Part shown: piece after piece, positions 26,433 through 35,749 of the stretch
Layout of the letters: each line of letters starts with the position of its first letter
Numbering within the stretch: the stretch's first letter is position 1
Source: CAISIP01 sp963974265
GTDB taxonomy: Bacteria > Pseudomonadota > Gammaproteobacteria > Burkholderiales > Burkholderiaceae_C
DNA: 59,973 bases
Direction of reading: 5' to 3'
Assembly: GCA_963974265.1 (NCBI GenBank)
Contig: CAXBDR010000002.1
Location: 1-59,973 of the forward strand
The notes under the pieces: generated by a model
What the model was told of the DNA's origin: nothing
What the model saw: only the letters and a program-made list of their open reading frames with translations
Database searches by the model: none
Translations under genes and position numbers: made by a program

Positions 26433-26571
26433 TCGATTGTTGACCGTGCCAAGCAGGCATGGCTTTTGCCCTGCCGATCGCGCGGCTAGCAGAGCTTGTC
26501 AGCAGGTCCCGTGCCAGGTTGACCCATGGCCGGAATTTTCAGGTTTGGTCCAAGTGGCCTGACGGTGTGCT

Positions 26572-27264
26572 TCACAACTTGTCATCAGTGCGGCCAATCA
26601 ACAGGCGCCTGGTGTCTGGAGGCGTTGCTTTCAACATCTCCTGGATAAATTTGTCTTGTAGCTTGTAGGCCTTTTCAACTTCCGTATCGATGCTGGATAT
26701 CCTGAACAGCAGGCCATCGGCGACCCTGCCGGCAAACCCCTCCCGGATGGTTGCCAGCTTTTGTTCCAGTCCGCCCCGCACAACGTTGTCACCAAGCCGG
26801 ATCCAGTAGGTGATGGGCTCGTGTCGGGCGCCAAGGCTGGCCTCCAGGCGTTTGATCGGGATATCCCCGATCGGCGTTGGCAATAGCTCCAGCCGCGCAC
26901 CTCGCAACTGGAATCCTTGTGCGGGATAACAAACTTCAGGTAAATGAACCTGGGACTGCTTGTTCTGTTCCTCGCCATAGGCTACGGAGAGCATGACGGT
27001 CTTTCCCGTTACCGAATCGACATACACCCGTGAAACGATCTGTGAATAAAGGCGATCAAGCGCTTCCTGTGCCTGCGGATTGACGACCGCGCCCAAGCTG
27101 GCGGGCAGAACGCGCCAACTGCCGAACTCGGTCGGGATGATCTTTTCGTAATCGACGCGTTGCGACGGGTCCGGCTTCACGACAGAGGGAGTCAGTACCA
27201 CTGCAGTAGCCGCAGAGCCAAACATCAGGCCTGACAGCAGGAAGTTTCTTCGTGCAACTTGCAT
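26572..27264 (-). CDS. epsI: EpsI family protein, exosortase B partner
   Basis: Protein of 230 residues. The body (VDYEKIIPTEFGSWRVLP, SQIVSRVYVD, VMLSVAYGEEQ, VHLPEVCYPAQGFQL, ITYWIRLGDN) follows the EpsI pattern seen as a separate protein or fused to exosortases. EpsI functions with the exosortase in export or cell-surface handling of EPS in ways that are not settled. With the start at 27264 the N-terminus reads ARRNFLLSG before a hydrophobic stretch, so a twin-arginine signal is possible. It lies 10 bases after the xrtB stop. Confidence 0.85.
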   Translation of the reverse strand: MQVARRNFLLSGLMFGSAATAVVLTPSVVKPDPSQRVDYEKIIPTEFGSWRVLPASLGAVVNPQAQEALDRLYSQIVSRVYVDSVTGKTVMLSVAYGEEQNKQSQVHLPEVCYPAQGFQLRGARLELLPTPIGDIPIKRLEASLGARHEPITYWIRLGDNVVRGGLEQKLATIREGFAGRVADGLLFRISSIDTEVEKAYKLQDKFIQEMLKATPPDTRRLLIGRTDDKL

Positions 27265-27274
27265 GGAACTTGGC

Positions 27275-28186
27275 TCAGGCTGCCGCTGTGCGCTGCGATC
27301 GGAAGCGCTCGACGGTCTGAAGCATCGTGTCAAACCCGATGATCAGCAGCAGCGCACTGAGGAACAGCACCATGCCCGCGAACCCATGCAGGAAACCCTG
27401 CCCGGCCTCGTCGCCGAAATGGTAGGTGATCAAACTCAGCGCCATGACCCGTATGACGTTGGCCGTGAACGATATCGGGATGATCAGGATGGCGAGCGTG
27501 ATATTGCGAAACGCGGAGTCGCGGCGAACGAGATTCAAATAGAGCAAGCCAAGCGCCTCGAGTGTCAGCAAGGTGTGCAGCCCCGCACACGCATCGGCCA
27601 CCAGCAGCATGTACTGGCCGATCTGCAGAATCACACCGTTGCGACCGATCGGATAACCCACCCAGAACAGGACAACCTCGGCTACATAAGACACGGCCAT
27701 CTTCATGGGCAGCGTTACTGCATCGACGACCATGCCTGGCAGCGGCACCATGAACAGCATGAAGAACATCGCGAACCATTGGGCTTTCAAGGCCTTGGCG
27801 CCACGCGTCAGAAGAATCGTTCCAACCAGCAACCAGATGACGGAGCCGATTTCGAAGATGAGGATGTCTTGCGAGCGCCCAATCGCATACAACAACAATC
27901 CCGTGACAAAAATGGGCCAGCCGGACCAATGCGCCGGCTCTCCGGCACTGACCTCCATCATCGCTGGCCAGTTCCGATAGATCAGCCAGATGGAAATACC
28001 CAGCACAATGGGCCCATGCATCTGCTCGTCCTGGCTCCAGATGCCATTGAAGAGATCCACCAGGCTGGGCACATACAACACCAGCAGGCCGGCGATGATC
28101 GGCAGCCACTGCATCAGTTCAGCACGCCATTGTCCCGTTGCGGGGCCGGCGGCCAGGGTCGACGATGAAGTGGTGGGGGTTTCCAC
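27275..28186 (-). CDS. xrtB: Exosortase B
   Basis: Polytopic cysteine transpeptidase-like protein of 303 residues with about eight hydrophobic helices. The catalytic triad of exosortases is visible: Cys200 in ADACAGLHTL, Arg246 in NVIRVMAL and His267 in FLHGFAG. Exosortases are predicted to cleave PEP-CTERM tails and hand the proteins to the envelope or matrix. The separate epsI gene next to it and the epsD-epsL surroundings indicate the XrtB subtype. It starts with GTG at 28186 and is divergent from vanZ. Confidence 0.9.
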   Translation of the reverse strand: METPTTSSSTLAAGPATGQWRAELMQWLPIIAGLLVLYVPSLVDLFNGIWSQDEQMHGPIVLGISIWLIYRNWPAMMEVSAGEPAHWSGWPIFVTGLLLYAIGRSQDILIFEIGSVIWLLVGTILLTRGAKALKAQWFAMFFMLFMVPLPGMVVDAVTLPMKMAVSYVAEVVLFWVGYPIGRNGVILQIGQYMLLVADACAGLHTLLTLEALGLLYLNLVRRDSAFRNITLAILIIPISFTANVIRVMALSLITYHFGDEAGQGFLHGFAGMVLFLSALLLIIGFDTMLQTVERFRSQRTAAA

Positions 28187-28309
28187 GGCAACTACAGATT
28201 CGAGCCAGCGCAGGCTGACCGGACGCCGCAGACGCGATTTGCGCGCGCGCCGCGCAGCCCGGCAACAATCGCCTGCGATGATCTTGGTGCCAAGAGCAAG
28301 CCACTGCCG

Positions 28310-28326
28310 TTTGTCGGCAGCATGTC
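28310..28326. promoter_or_regulatory. Short inverted repeat between divergent xrtB and vanZ
   Basis: CTGCCG and CGGCAG flank the five bases TTTGT in the 162-base region between two divergent starts. It could be a regulator site or a small hairpin in the vanZ leader. No -35/-10 pair was clearly placed around it. Confidence 0.25.
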
Positions 28327-28348
28327 AAGGTAAGGGGTACGGGTATCC

Positions 28349-28771
28349 ATGAACGATAAATTACCGGTGTCGATGCAGGCTTTGCAGCGGGCACTGCGTC
28401 TTGTGGCGCTGGCGGCTGCCATCGCGCTGCCTGCTGGCCTGTTCTACGGAGGCGCCCAGCCCTACGCCGTGGGTTTGATACCCCCGCCCTGGGATAAGTT
28501 CGCCCATGTGGCCGTTTTCGCCATTCTGGCCTCGACCGCGGCTTATGCCAGTGGCTGGCGTGGTACCCGCATGTGGTGGTTGGGTTTTGCCGTGGCCGTG
28601 CTGGTAGGCGCGGCCGACGAATGGCACCAGGCCACGTTGCCGGGCCGTGCTGCCGGCTGGGACGACCTTGCCGCGGACGCCGTGGGCGCGGCGCTGGGCG
28701 CCACTGCCTTGCTGCGCTGGCGCCACCGGGTACACCGTTGGCTGGCCGAAGACGTCGTCAGTCGTCATTGA
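28349..28771 (+). CDS. VanZ family membrane protein
   Basis: Protein of 140 residues with four hydrophobic helices. The VanZ-like signature is the pair WDKFAHVAVFAIL and AADEWHQATLPGRAAGWDDLAADAVGAALG. VanZ proteins often sit in EPS and PEP-CTERM loci but their biochemical role is not known. The gene runs opposite to its neighbours and its 3' end overlaps the epsG end by 14 bases. Confidence 0.82.
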   Translation: MNDKLPVSMQALQRALRLVALAAAIALPAGLFYGGAQPYAVGLIPPPWDKFAHVAVFAILASTAAYASGWRGTRMWWLGFAVAVLVGAADEWHQATLPGRAAGWDDLAADAVGAALGATALLRWRHRVHRWLAEDVVSRH

Positions 28772-29633
28772 GGATGGACCCCACCAGCACCACGCCACCA
28801 TCCTGCAGCCGCCGTGCCAGTTGGGCCGCTTCGGGCATCAGGGTCTGGTTCTTGCGTGTGACCAATACGGCGGCGCCAGCGGCAGCGGAGATGATCTCTG
28901 CATCGGCATAGTCGCCTCCAGCCGGTGTGTCAATGATGACCACGTCGAAATTTTCAGCCGCAGCCTTGAGCAAGCTGCCGAACGCGGCACGCCCCAGCAG
29001 TTCCTGCGGGTTGGGCGGCACGGCCCCGGCGGGCAGCACCATCAGGTCGTCGATGCCGTGCACGGGCAAGGCTGCTTCCAGCCCGGCGCGGTCGGCCAGG
29101 ATGCCGGACAGCCCGGCGCTCTTGCCCAGACCGAACAGCTGGTGCTGGCGCGCGTTGCGCAGGTTGGCGTCGATCAGCAGCGTGCGTTGGCCCTGCTGCG
29201 AAAACACGATGGCCAGGTTGGCGGCTACAAAGCTGCGGCCTTCGCCGCGGCCCGGGCTGACCATGGCCACGACCTTGTGGGCGTTTTCGTTGTTGAACCA
29301 GCGCAGCATCAGCTGGCTGCGCACCGCGCGCAGGTTTTCGCCGACGCGGCTAAACGGCTTGTAGGCCGCCACCAGCTCGGGGCTGCGGCTGGTGTCGTTG
29401 GCCAGCAGGTACGAATAGTCGAATTGCTGCGACAGTGCGAAGTCGATGTCTGCGCGCGTGAGCAGCTTGAGCGCCAGCGCTGCGTCGCCGAACTGCATGT
29501 TGTCTTTTTGCGCTTTTTCGAGGATGCGCTGCGCGTTCTCGGCGCTCAGGCGCCCGGTCGAGACCAGGATGTCGCCGATGGTCCGGGCAACGGCGCCCGC
29601 AGTCTTGGCGGGGGTGTCGGCCATGGTGTTCAT
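28758..29633 (-). CDS. epsG: EpsG chain-length determinant tyrosine kinase
   Basis: Protein of 291 residues of the BY-kinase/MinD-like fold. The first 80 residues form a GspE_N-like module (TIGDILVSTGRLS, FGDAALALKLL). The P-loop is SPGRGEGRSFVAANLA near residues 124-139, with the DANLRN and IIDTPAG motifs following. The P-loop has Arg where classical Walker A has Lys, which I have seen in this family and do not treat as inactivation. No terminal tyrosine cluster is present. It acts with EpsF to control EPS chain length. The start overlaps the epsF stop by four bases. Confidence 0.87.
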   Translation of the reverse strand: MNTMADTPAKTAGAVARTIGDILVSTGRLSAENAQRILEKAQKDNMQFGDAALALKLLTRADIDFALSQQFDYSYLLANDTSRSPELVAAYKPFSRVGENLRAVRSQLMLRWFNNENAHKVVAMVSPGRGEGRSFVAANLAIVFSQQGQRTLLIDANLRNARQHQLFGLGKSAGLSGILADRAGLEAALPVHGIDDLMVLPAGAVPPNPQELLGRAAFGSLLKAAAENFDVVIIDTPAGGDYADAEIISAAAGAAVLVTRKNQTLMPEAAQLARRLQDGGVVLVGSILNDD

Positions 29634-31042
29634 GCACGTGCTCCGGAAAGGGCCGCGGGGCCGCTGGATGAATTCTTGTTGCCGGCGGCCCGCTTGAGCG
29701 AGCGGCCGGCCGATGCGATGGACCCCAGCACCGGCAGGTCGAGCGCTTCGCCCAGGTCGTCGGCCGAGCGCACCTTGCGGTTGGCCAGCTCGAGCATCAG
29801 TGCCAGGCCCACGCCCAGCAAGGTGCCCAGGAAGACGGACACCAGCACGTTGAGCAAGATGCGCGGGCGCGAGGGTTCGATCGGCGCCGCCGCGGCGTTG
29901 AGCACGGCAATATTGGTCTGGCTGTTCTGGCTTTCGATGTTGGTCTGCGCGGCGCGCTGGCTGATGGTTTCGAACGCGCGCTGGGCAATGTCGATGTCGT
30001 TGCGCAACACGCGCAGCTCGTCGCGCTGCTTGTTCAGCTCCAGCACGCGCGCCTTCTGGGTGGCCAGTGCCTTCTTGAGTTGTTCCTCCCGCTGGCGGCT
30101 CACCTGGTAGGTGGTGTCGATCGAACTGGTGATCTTGCGCGTCTCGGCGGCCAGCTGGCTGCGCAGCGACTCCAGTTCCGACTCGGTGCGCAAGGTCTGC
30201 GGGTGGTTCTTGCCCAGGATGACGTTGCCCTCCTGCAGCTTGGCCTCCAGCCGCGCAATATCGGCCTTCAGGCCGTTGAGCAGCGGGCTTTGCATGACCT
30301 CGGCCACGGTGTCGGACTTGGCGTTCTGCCGCTTGCTCTGGCTGTCGGTGGTCTGGGCCTGGATCTGCGTGAGCTGGCTCGAGGTTTCGTTGAGCTTGGC
30401 GGTTTCATAGTCCAGCCGTTCGTCGGCCGACACGAGGCCGTTGGCCTGCTGGTAGCTGGAGAGTGCGGCCAGCGCCTGGTCCAGCCGCTCGCGAGCGGCC
30501 TTGCTTTGCTCGTCGAAGAAGCTGGCATATTGGCGTGCCGGTGCCAGTTTCAGGTCGAGGTTGACGTCCAGGTAGGATTGCGCAAACGCGTTCGCCACGG
30601 CGGCGGCGAAGTCCGGATCGGCGCCGGTGTAGCTGATGTTGATGACGTTGCTTTCGCGCGAGGGCTTTACCTCCAGGTTCTTCTGCAGCAGGGCCGACAG
30701 CCACAGCAGCAGTTGCCCCTTGCCCTCGGTCTCGTCCTGCCATTGCTGGCGGATGGCGGCGCTTTCTTCCATGCGCAGCAGCTTGACCACCCGCTGCGCG
30801 ACCCGGTCGCTGGTGATGATGTCGATCTGCGTCGCCATGTAGCCCGGCGCGATCATGCCGGGCAACATCTGGCCGGTGACCGGGTCGGGAGAACGCACGT
30901 CCAGCACCATGGCCGCATTGGCCGTGTATTGCTTGGGAATGACCATGCTGACTCCGACGGTGACGAGAACCGTCACCAGCAGCGTGAGCAGCGCGACGAA
31001 CCAGCGCGCGCGCAAGATGAGCAGGAATTGTTGCAGTGTCAT
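29630..31042 (-). CDS. epsF: EpsF chain-length determinant (Wzz-like)
   Basis: Inner-membrane protein of 470 residues. A first transmembrane helix (about 13-35) follows MTLQQFLLILRARW. A large periplasmic domain rich in coiled coil carries the ANAFAQSYLD and LNKQRDELRVLRNDIDIAQ stretches. The second helix (about 393-415, ILLNVLVSVFLGTLLGVGL) returns to the cytoplasm. This is the polysaccharide co-polymerase that sets chain length with EpsG and links to the EpsE pore. It lies 22 bases downstream of epsE. Confidence 0.9.
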   Translation of the reverse strand: MTLQQFLLILRARWFVALLTLLVTVLVTVGVSMVIPKQYTANAAMVLDVRSPDPVTGQMLPGMIAPGYMATQIDIITSDRVAQRVVKLLRMEESAAIRQQWQDETEGKGQLLLWLSALLQKNLEVKPSRESNVINISYTGADPDFAAAVANAFAQSYLDVNLDLKLAPARQYASFFDEQSKAARERLDQALAALSSYQQANGLVSADERLDYETAKLNETSSQLTQIQAQTTDSQSKRQNAKSDTVAEVMQSPLLNGLKADIARLEAKLQEGNVILGKNHPQTLRTESELESLRSQLAAETRKITSSIDTTYQVSRQREEQLKKALATQKARVLELNKQRDELRVLRNDIDIAQRAFETISQRAAQTNIESQNSQTNIAVLNAAAAPIEPSRPRILLNVLVSVFLGTLLGVGLALMLELANRKVRSADDLGEALDLPVLGSIASAGRSLKRAAGNKNSSSGPAALSGARA

Positions 31043-31064
31043 GGGGTTCTCGTGCTCGTGGGTG

Positions 31065-31880
31065 TCAGAACAGGCGCTCGTTGACGTAGATCACGTCGTT
31101 GGGCATCACGCGGTCGGTCAGCTCGGGTGTGATCTGTTCGATCGTGCCGTTGGCGCCCTGCCGGTGCAGGCGCAGTTTTTTCTCGGTGCCGCGGCCGGTG
31201 GGGCCGCCACCCTGGGCCAGCGCCTGCATGATGGTCATGCCGCGCTCGATGCGGAACGAGCCGGGGCGTTGCGCCTCGCCATAGATGTAGAACACGGGTG
31301 CGCGGTGCACATACAAGGTGTCGCCGCCACGCAGGATGATGTCGTCTTCCGGCTTGTTGTTCAGGTAGATCGCGGGAATGTCGATGATGCGGCGGAACTC
31401 CTTGCCGTCGCGCTCGCCGCTGACGATGATGAAGTCGTCGCCTCCGGGGGTGGCGCCGCCGGCGGTGGCCAGCATGTCCGACAGCCGGGTGTTGGCCGTC
31501 TCGAGCGGAAAGCGCCCCGGCCGGTTCACCTGCCCCAGCACCGACACCTGGTTGCCGCGGATCTGCAGCAGCACGATGGTCACCTGCGGCTGGCGGATGA
31601 AGCCGCCTTTTTGCAGTGCCTCGGCAATCTTCTTCTCCGCGGCCGCCACCGAGATGCCGCCGAGTTCGACCGCGCCGATCAGCGGGTAGGTGATGGAACC
31701 GCTCTCCGACACGCGGGTCTCGATGGTCAGGTCGGGGTTCTGGAACACCTGGATCCGGATGGTGTCGCCCGCCGCCAGCGGATAGTCGGGTTTGGCCTGG
31801 GCCATCGCTCCCCAGCTGACGAAGGTGAGCAAGGCTGCGAGCAGCAGCTGCGGTAATCTGAAAATGCTCGTCAGGGTCAT
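31065..31880 (-). CDS. epsE: EpsE polysaccharide export (Wza-like) protein
   Basis: Outer-membrane export protein of 271 residues with a signal peptide (cleavage near residue 27). The Poly_export domain is visible as YPLAAGDTIRIQVFQNPDLT, followed by SLBB modules VSVLGQVNRPGRFPLET and VFYIYGEAQRPGSFRIERG. Usual Wza proteins are lipoproteins; this one has no cysteine at the cleavage site. It should form the channel or periplasmic conduit for the polymer. Confidence 0.9.
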   Translation of the reverse strand: MTLTSIFRLPQLLLAALLTFVSWGAMAQAKPDYPLAAGDTIRIQVFQNPDLTIETRVSESGSITYPLIGAVELGGISVAAAEKKIAEALQKGGFIRQPQVTIVLLQIRGNQVSVLGQVNRPGRFPLETANTRLSDMLATAGGATPGGDDFIIVSGERDGKEFRRIIDIPAIYLNNKPEDDIILRGGDTLYVHRAPVFYIYGEAQRPGSFRIERGMTIMQALAQGGGPTGRGTEKKLRLHRQGANGTIEQITPELTDRVMPNDVIYVNERLF

Positions 31881-31953
31881 GGATGCGTCCGGTTGGGAAT
31901 GGCGGGTCGGGTGGGTGTCTTATGCAGAATTCGGGCCAGTTGGCGCCAATTGC

Positions 31954-33018
31954 CTATTTCAGGCCCTTGATGCCTTTTTCGATCACGGCCCGGGTCTTGT
32001 CGTCGACCGCGGGGTTGACATCGGCCGGGGCGACCGGCGGGGGCGCGGCAACGGCTGCCGGCGTCGGCGCCGCCGGCGCAGCAGCTTCGGTCGTCGAGAT
32101 CGCCCCCGTGGGCGGCGTGCTGGCGGCAGCGGCGGCGCTGCCCGCCTGGAAGTCACCCATGTAGGTGACGGTGGTCTTGGCGCGCAGCTCCTTGATGGCC
32201 TTGCTCACCGCCTCGGCACCGCGCTGGTTGGCCAGGAACTGCTGAATACGCGGCAGCGCGGCGGCCTCGGTGACCGGCGCCGACTGCGATGAAGCGACCC
32301 GCAACACGGTGAACCCCTGGGCATTGCTGATCACCGTGGTCTGCCCGTCCCTGAGCGCGGCCACTGTCTTGAGCAGTTCCAGCGGGATCTGCTCGGCCGC
32401 CCGGGTGGCGCTGTTGCCGCCGAAGCGCACGTTGCGGCCCTTGAGCCAGGCGGCGATCTCGTCCATCGACTTGCCGGCCGCAAGCTGGGTCTTGACCTGC
32501 TCGGCCACATCGGCGCCGGCTGCGGGAACCAGGATCTCCTGCAGGTTGTAGATGCGGCGTTCGGAGAACAATGCGGGGTTGTCGTTGAAATATTTCTGTG
32601 CCTCTTCGGTCGTGGGCTTGGGCAGGCCGCCAGCCACTCTTTGCACATAGGCTCGCGCCAGCACCTCGCGGCGGGCCGCTTCGAGTTGCGAGACGACTTC
32701 GGGCGAACGGTCCAGCTTGTTCTCTATTGCCTGGTCGACGGCCAGCTGCTGGTCGATCAGCTTCTCCAGCACCTCGTTGCGCAGGCGTTGCGCGTTCTCC
32801 GCCGTGACGTTGGCGGTGTTGGTGCGGCTGAGCACGAAGTTGATCTGGTGGACGGAGATCTCCTCGGAGCCGACCTTGGCGGCAACCTGGGTGGCGGGCT
32901 TGGTGCCGCTCTTGTCGCCGCAGGCGGCGAGAGCGACGGCCATCAGCACGCAGCTGGCCCAGCGTGCGGCGCGCGGCAGGGTGGACGGGGCGATGGGGCG
33001 TTGGGGCAAGCGGGTCAT
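31954..33018 (-). CDS. epsD: EpsD peptidyl-prolyl cis-trans isomerase lipoprotein
   Basis: Protein of 354 residues. The N-terminus has a lipoprotein signal with LAAC (Cys33). A SurA-type N-domain with AAKVGSEEISVHQINFVLSR is followed by the parvulin-like region ILVPAAGADVAEQVKTQLAAG and GFTVLRVASSQ. The C-terminal 70 residues are Ala/Pro-rich. EpsD-type PPIases are regular members of exosortase B EPS operons and probably assist folding of outer-membrane components. The start at 33018 was chosen because the lipoprotein signal begins there. Confidence 0.85.
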   Translation of the reverse strand: MTRLPQRPIAPSTLPRAARWASCVLMAVALAACGDKSGTKPATQVAAKVGSEEISVHQINFVLSRTNTANVTAENAQRLRNEVLEKLIDQQLAVDQAIENKLDRSPEVVSQLEAARREVLARAYVQRVAGGLPKPTTEEAQKYFNDNPALFSERRIYNLQEILVPAAGADVAEQVKTQLAAGKSMDEIAAWLKGRNVRFGGNSATRAAEQIPLELLKTVAALRDGQTTVISNAQGFTVLRVASSQSAPVTEAAALPRIQQFLANQRGAEAVSKAIKELRAKTTVTYMGDFQAGSAAAAASTPPTGAISTTEAAAPAAPTPAAVAAPPPVAPADVNPAVDDKTRAVIEKGIKGLK

Positions 33019-33076
33019 GGAAGGGCTCTTTGGCAACAAACGGTGGTGATTCTGCGGCACTTGTGTGACGGTGGTG

Positions 33077-34288
33077 TCAGTAAGTGAACTGCGCGCTGAC
33101 GTTGATGGCATTGCTGTTGAACCCGAAACCAGGCGCTGTGGACGAGCGCCGTGAGTTCTGCAAGGTTGCGCTCAGCAACAGGAAGCGGTACGGCTCCCAG
33201 TTGATCGAGACGCTGGCATCGTTGGTGGTGTCGCGGCGCTGTGCGGTGGCGATACCCGACGGCGTGCCCCTGAAGTCGCGGATGGCGTGCTCCAGCGTCA
33301 GGCGCACCGTGGTCTTGGGGCTGATCTGCCAGACGGGGCCGATGGAAAACCGGTCCGTCTGGGTGAAGTTGAAGTCTGCCGTCTCGAAGCTGCTCAGTTC
33401 GCGCGTCCAGGCGGCCACGATACCGGTCTTGCCGGAGTAGGCCCAGTTGACGCGGGCCGAGCCCAGGAAATCGCTGTAATTGCGCTGCGGGTAGTTCGGG
33501 TGGCTGCGGCTACGGTGCCCGAACGTGAAATCCGCGCGGGTATCGCGGCTGATCGCCCAGGTGGCGGTCAGCAGGTTGTCGGTCTGGGTGTAGTCGGTGT
33601 CGAAGAAGCCGGCATTGGGAATGGTTCGGCGCGAGGTATAGCTGCCGTCGGTGCTGCGGAGCCGGTATCCCGCGGAACTGCCGGAGGGCATGACGTATTG
33701 CACGCCCGCCTGCAAGGCCGTGCTCTTGGCGTCGGATTCTCCGATGACGGGTTCGCTGTCGCGGCGCGACGACCGCGACAGTCCCCCCTTGAGCCGCCAG
33801 CGCGCATCGAGTTCATAGGTGATGTCGAAGTCGGTGGCGTCATCGGTGCGCAGGTTGCGGCGGTTGAAGCCCCGGAAGTCGACGAAGCTGTTCAGCGACT
33901 GGTCGCGCGTGGTGCGCAGCACGCCATACAGGTGCGGCGTGTAGCTCCAGTTCCAGGCCGCGCGGTAGTTCTTGGCCAGGAAACTCAGGTAGTCGAAGTT
34001 CTGGTACTTGTAGTCAGTCACGCGCACGTCCAGCTCCACCTGCTGCAGGCTGTAGCTGCGCTGGTAGTTGATGCCCAGCGCCGTGACGGTGATGGTCTCC
34101 GCCGCGGACGACCGGCCGATCAACGGGGTCGGGTCGACGTTGGATGGCAGGCGAAACAAATTGCTGTCGCGCAATTGGCCGAGCGACGCCGAAATCCGCA
34201 GGTCGTCCGCGCCCTCCGCCCATGCGGCTGCCGCCACGCCCAACGACAGGGCGAGCACGATCAGGCGTTGACAACGGCGAACAGGCAT
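33077..34288 (-). CDS. epsL: EpsL outer-membrane beta-barrel protein
   Basis: Protein of 403 residues. A signal peptide (cleavage after AWA, residue 24) is followed by repeated amphipathic strands rich in aromatic and Arg/Asp residues and a C-terminal sequence ending NVSAQFTY with a terminal aromatic residue, the signature of an outer-membrane barrel. The alternating patterns (INYQRSYSLQQVELDVRV, GIVAAWTRELSSF) fit the EpsL family found in EPS operons of this kind. It may form the outer-membrane exit pore for EPS. It lies 33 bases downstream of the WcaJ-like gene. Confidence 0.83.
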   Translation of the reverse strand: MPVRRCQRLIVLALSLGVAAAAWAEGADDLRISASLGQLRDSNLFRLPSNVDPTPLIGRSSAAETITVTALGINYQRSYSLQQVELDVRVTDYKYQNFDYLSFLAKNYRAAWNWSYTPHLYGVLRTTRDQSLNSFVDFRGFNRRNLRTDDATDFDITYELDARWRLKGGLSRSSRRDSEPVIGESDAKSTALQAGVQYVMPSGSSAGYRLRSTDGSYTSRRTIPNAGFFDTDYTQTDNLLTATWAISRDTRADFTFGHRSRSHPNYPQRNYSDFLGSARVNWAYSGKTGIVAAWTRELSSFETADFNFTQTDRFSIGPVWQISPKTTVRLTLEHAIRDFRGTPSGIATAQRRDTTNDASVSINWEPYRFLLLSATLQNSRRSSTAPGFGFNSNAINVSAQFTY

Positions 34289-34321
34289 ACGGCGGCGAAC
34301 AGGCGGTGGCGGCTGGGTGGA

Positions 34322-35749
34322 TCAATGGGCTTTTTCGTCCTTGAGCACCAGCCGGATGGTCTTGAGGATGATGTGCAGATCCAGGCGCAAGGACCAATTG
34401 CGCAGATAGTCCAGATCGTAGTCGATCCGGCCCTGCATTTTGTCGAGCGTGTTGGTCTCGCCACGGTACCCGTTGACCTGTGCCCAGCCGGTGATGCCGG
34501 GGCGCACCTTGTGGCGCACCATGTAGCCTTTGATCAGCTTGCGGTAAAGCTCGTTGTGGGCGATGGCGTGGGGCCGGGGGCCGACGATGCTCATGCGGCC
34601 CTGCAGCACGTTGATGAACTGCGGCAATTCGTCGATGGATGTGCGCCGCATGAACGCGCCCAGCGGGGTGATGCGGGAGTCGTTTTTTTCGGCCTGCTTG
34701 ATGGTCGGGCCGTCTTCGGTGACGGTCATCGAGCGGAACTTGTAGACCACGATTTCCTCGCCGTCCAGGCCGTAGCGACGCTGCTTGAAGATGACCGGCC
34801 CGGGCGATGTCAGCTTGACCGCCAGCGCGATGGCCAGCAGGATCGGCGCGATCAGCAGCAGGATCAGCGTGGCCAGCACGATGTCGCTGGCACGCTTGAC
34901 CAGCCCGTCGGCGCCGCGGAACGGTGTTTCGCAGACGGAGATGACCGGCATGCCGAACACCGTGCCGCTATGGCCCTGGATCAGGTCGGTGAAGAACATG
35001 TCGGGCACGAAGTAGATGGATGCCGTGGTGTCCTTGAGGTCGTCGAGCACCTGCAGGATGCGCGGCTGCGAGGCCATGGGCAGCGACAGGTAGATCAGCT
35101 GCACATGTTTGTCCTTGGCAATGGCGGCCAGGTCGTCGAGCTTGCCCAGCAGCCGGTTCTCGCCCATGGGCCCGAGCCGGCTGACCTCGCGGCTGTCGAT
35201 GAAGCCGACCAGGTCGATGCGCGAATACGGCGCCTCGCGGATGCGGGCGGCCAGTGCCGCGCCTTGTTCGTTCATGCCGACGATGATGGCCCGCTGGTTG
35301 GGGCCTTGCAGCTTGATCACCAGCGGGGCAATCGAGCGCAGCAGCAGGTGCATGCCGAATTCGGCCGCGGGGGCCGCCCACAGCCAGGTCACGAGCATGG
35401 CTTGGGTGAATTCCCGGATGTAGCCGGTGGCCACGCCCATGGCGAACATCAGGCCGGCCACCCAGAGCCAGTTGAGCACGATGTCGAGCACCACGCGGCC
35501 GATGGTCGACTGCACGTGCGACTGGCCCGGGAAGGTCAGGGCGAACACCAGCACCGAGAGAATCAGCACCGGCGGCGGCAGGTGGCCGTCGAACTCGTAC
35601 AGCGCAATGGCCCACAACGAGAACACCAGCGCGCTGGGGCCGATCAGCGATTCGATCGTGCCCAGGATGTTGTCGCGGCTGATCGGGGCCTGGGATGAGC
35701 GCTTGATCAGGTTCGAGGCGGAGGGCAAGGCGGCTTCAGATTTGGACAT
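34322..35749 (-). CDS. Undecaprenyl-phosphate glucose phosphotransferase (WcaJ-like)
   Basis: Initiating sugar transferase of 475 residues. Several N-terminal membrane helices and a CoA-binding-like domain (RAIIVGMNEQGAALAARI) lead to the catalytic bacterial sugar transferase domain: KRASDIVLATLILLL, GPVIFKQRRYGLDG, VYKFRSMT and RRTSIDELPQFINVL, then GPRPHAIAHNELY and RPGITGWAQVNGYRGET. It loads the first sugar-1-phosphate, probably glucose, onto undecaprenyl phosphate. Its start overlaps the epsA stop by 14 bases, so regulator and first enzyme are coupled. Confidence 0.92.
   Translation of the reverse strand: MSKSEAALPSASNLIKRSSQAPISRDNILGTIESLIGPSALVFSLWAIALYEFDGHLPPPVLILSVLVFALTFPGQSHVQSTIGRVVLDIVLNWLWVAGLMFAMGVATGYIREFTQAMLVTWLWAAPAAEFGMHLLLRSIAPLVIKLQGPNQRAIIVGMNEQGAALAARIREAPYSRIDLVGFIDSREVSRLGPMGENRLLGKLDDLAAIAKDKHVQLIYLSLPMASQPRILQVLDDLKDTTASIYFVPDMFFTDLIQGHSGTVFGMPVISVCETPFRGADGLVKRASDIVLATLILLLIAPILLAIALAVKLTSPGPVIFKQRRYGLDGEEIVVYKFRSMTVTEDGPTIKQAEKNDSRITPLGAFMRRTSIDELPQFINVLQGRMSIVGPRPHAIAHNELYRKLIKGYMVRHKVRPGITGWAQVNGYRGETNTLDKMQGRIDYDLDYLRNWSLRLDLHIILKTIRLVLKDEKAH

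Noticed and set aside
29236..29262. EpsG P-loop lacking the usual lysine, taken as a dead kinase.
   Set aside because: The GEGRS form is what I recall for EpsG-type proteins of this operon class, so the change is not evidence of loss.
33287..35698. An 803-codon plus-strand frame across epsL and the WcaJ-like gene.
   Set aside because: It crosses two unrelated well-supported genes and has no recognisable domain.
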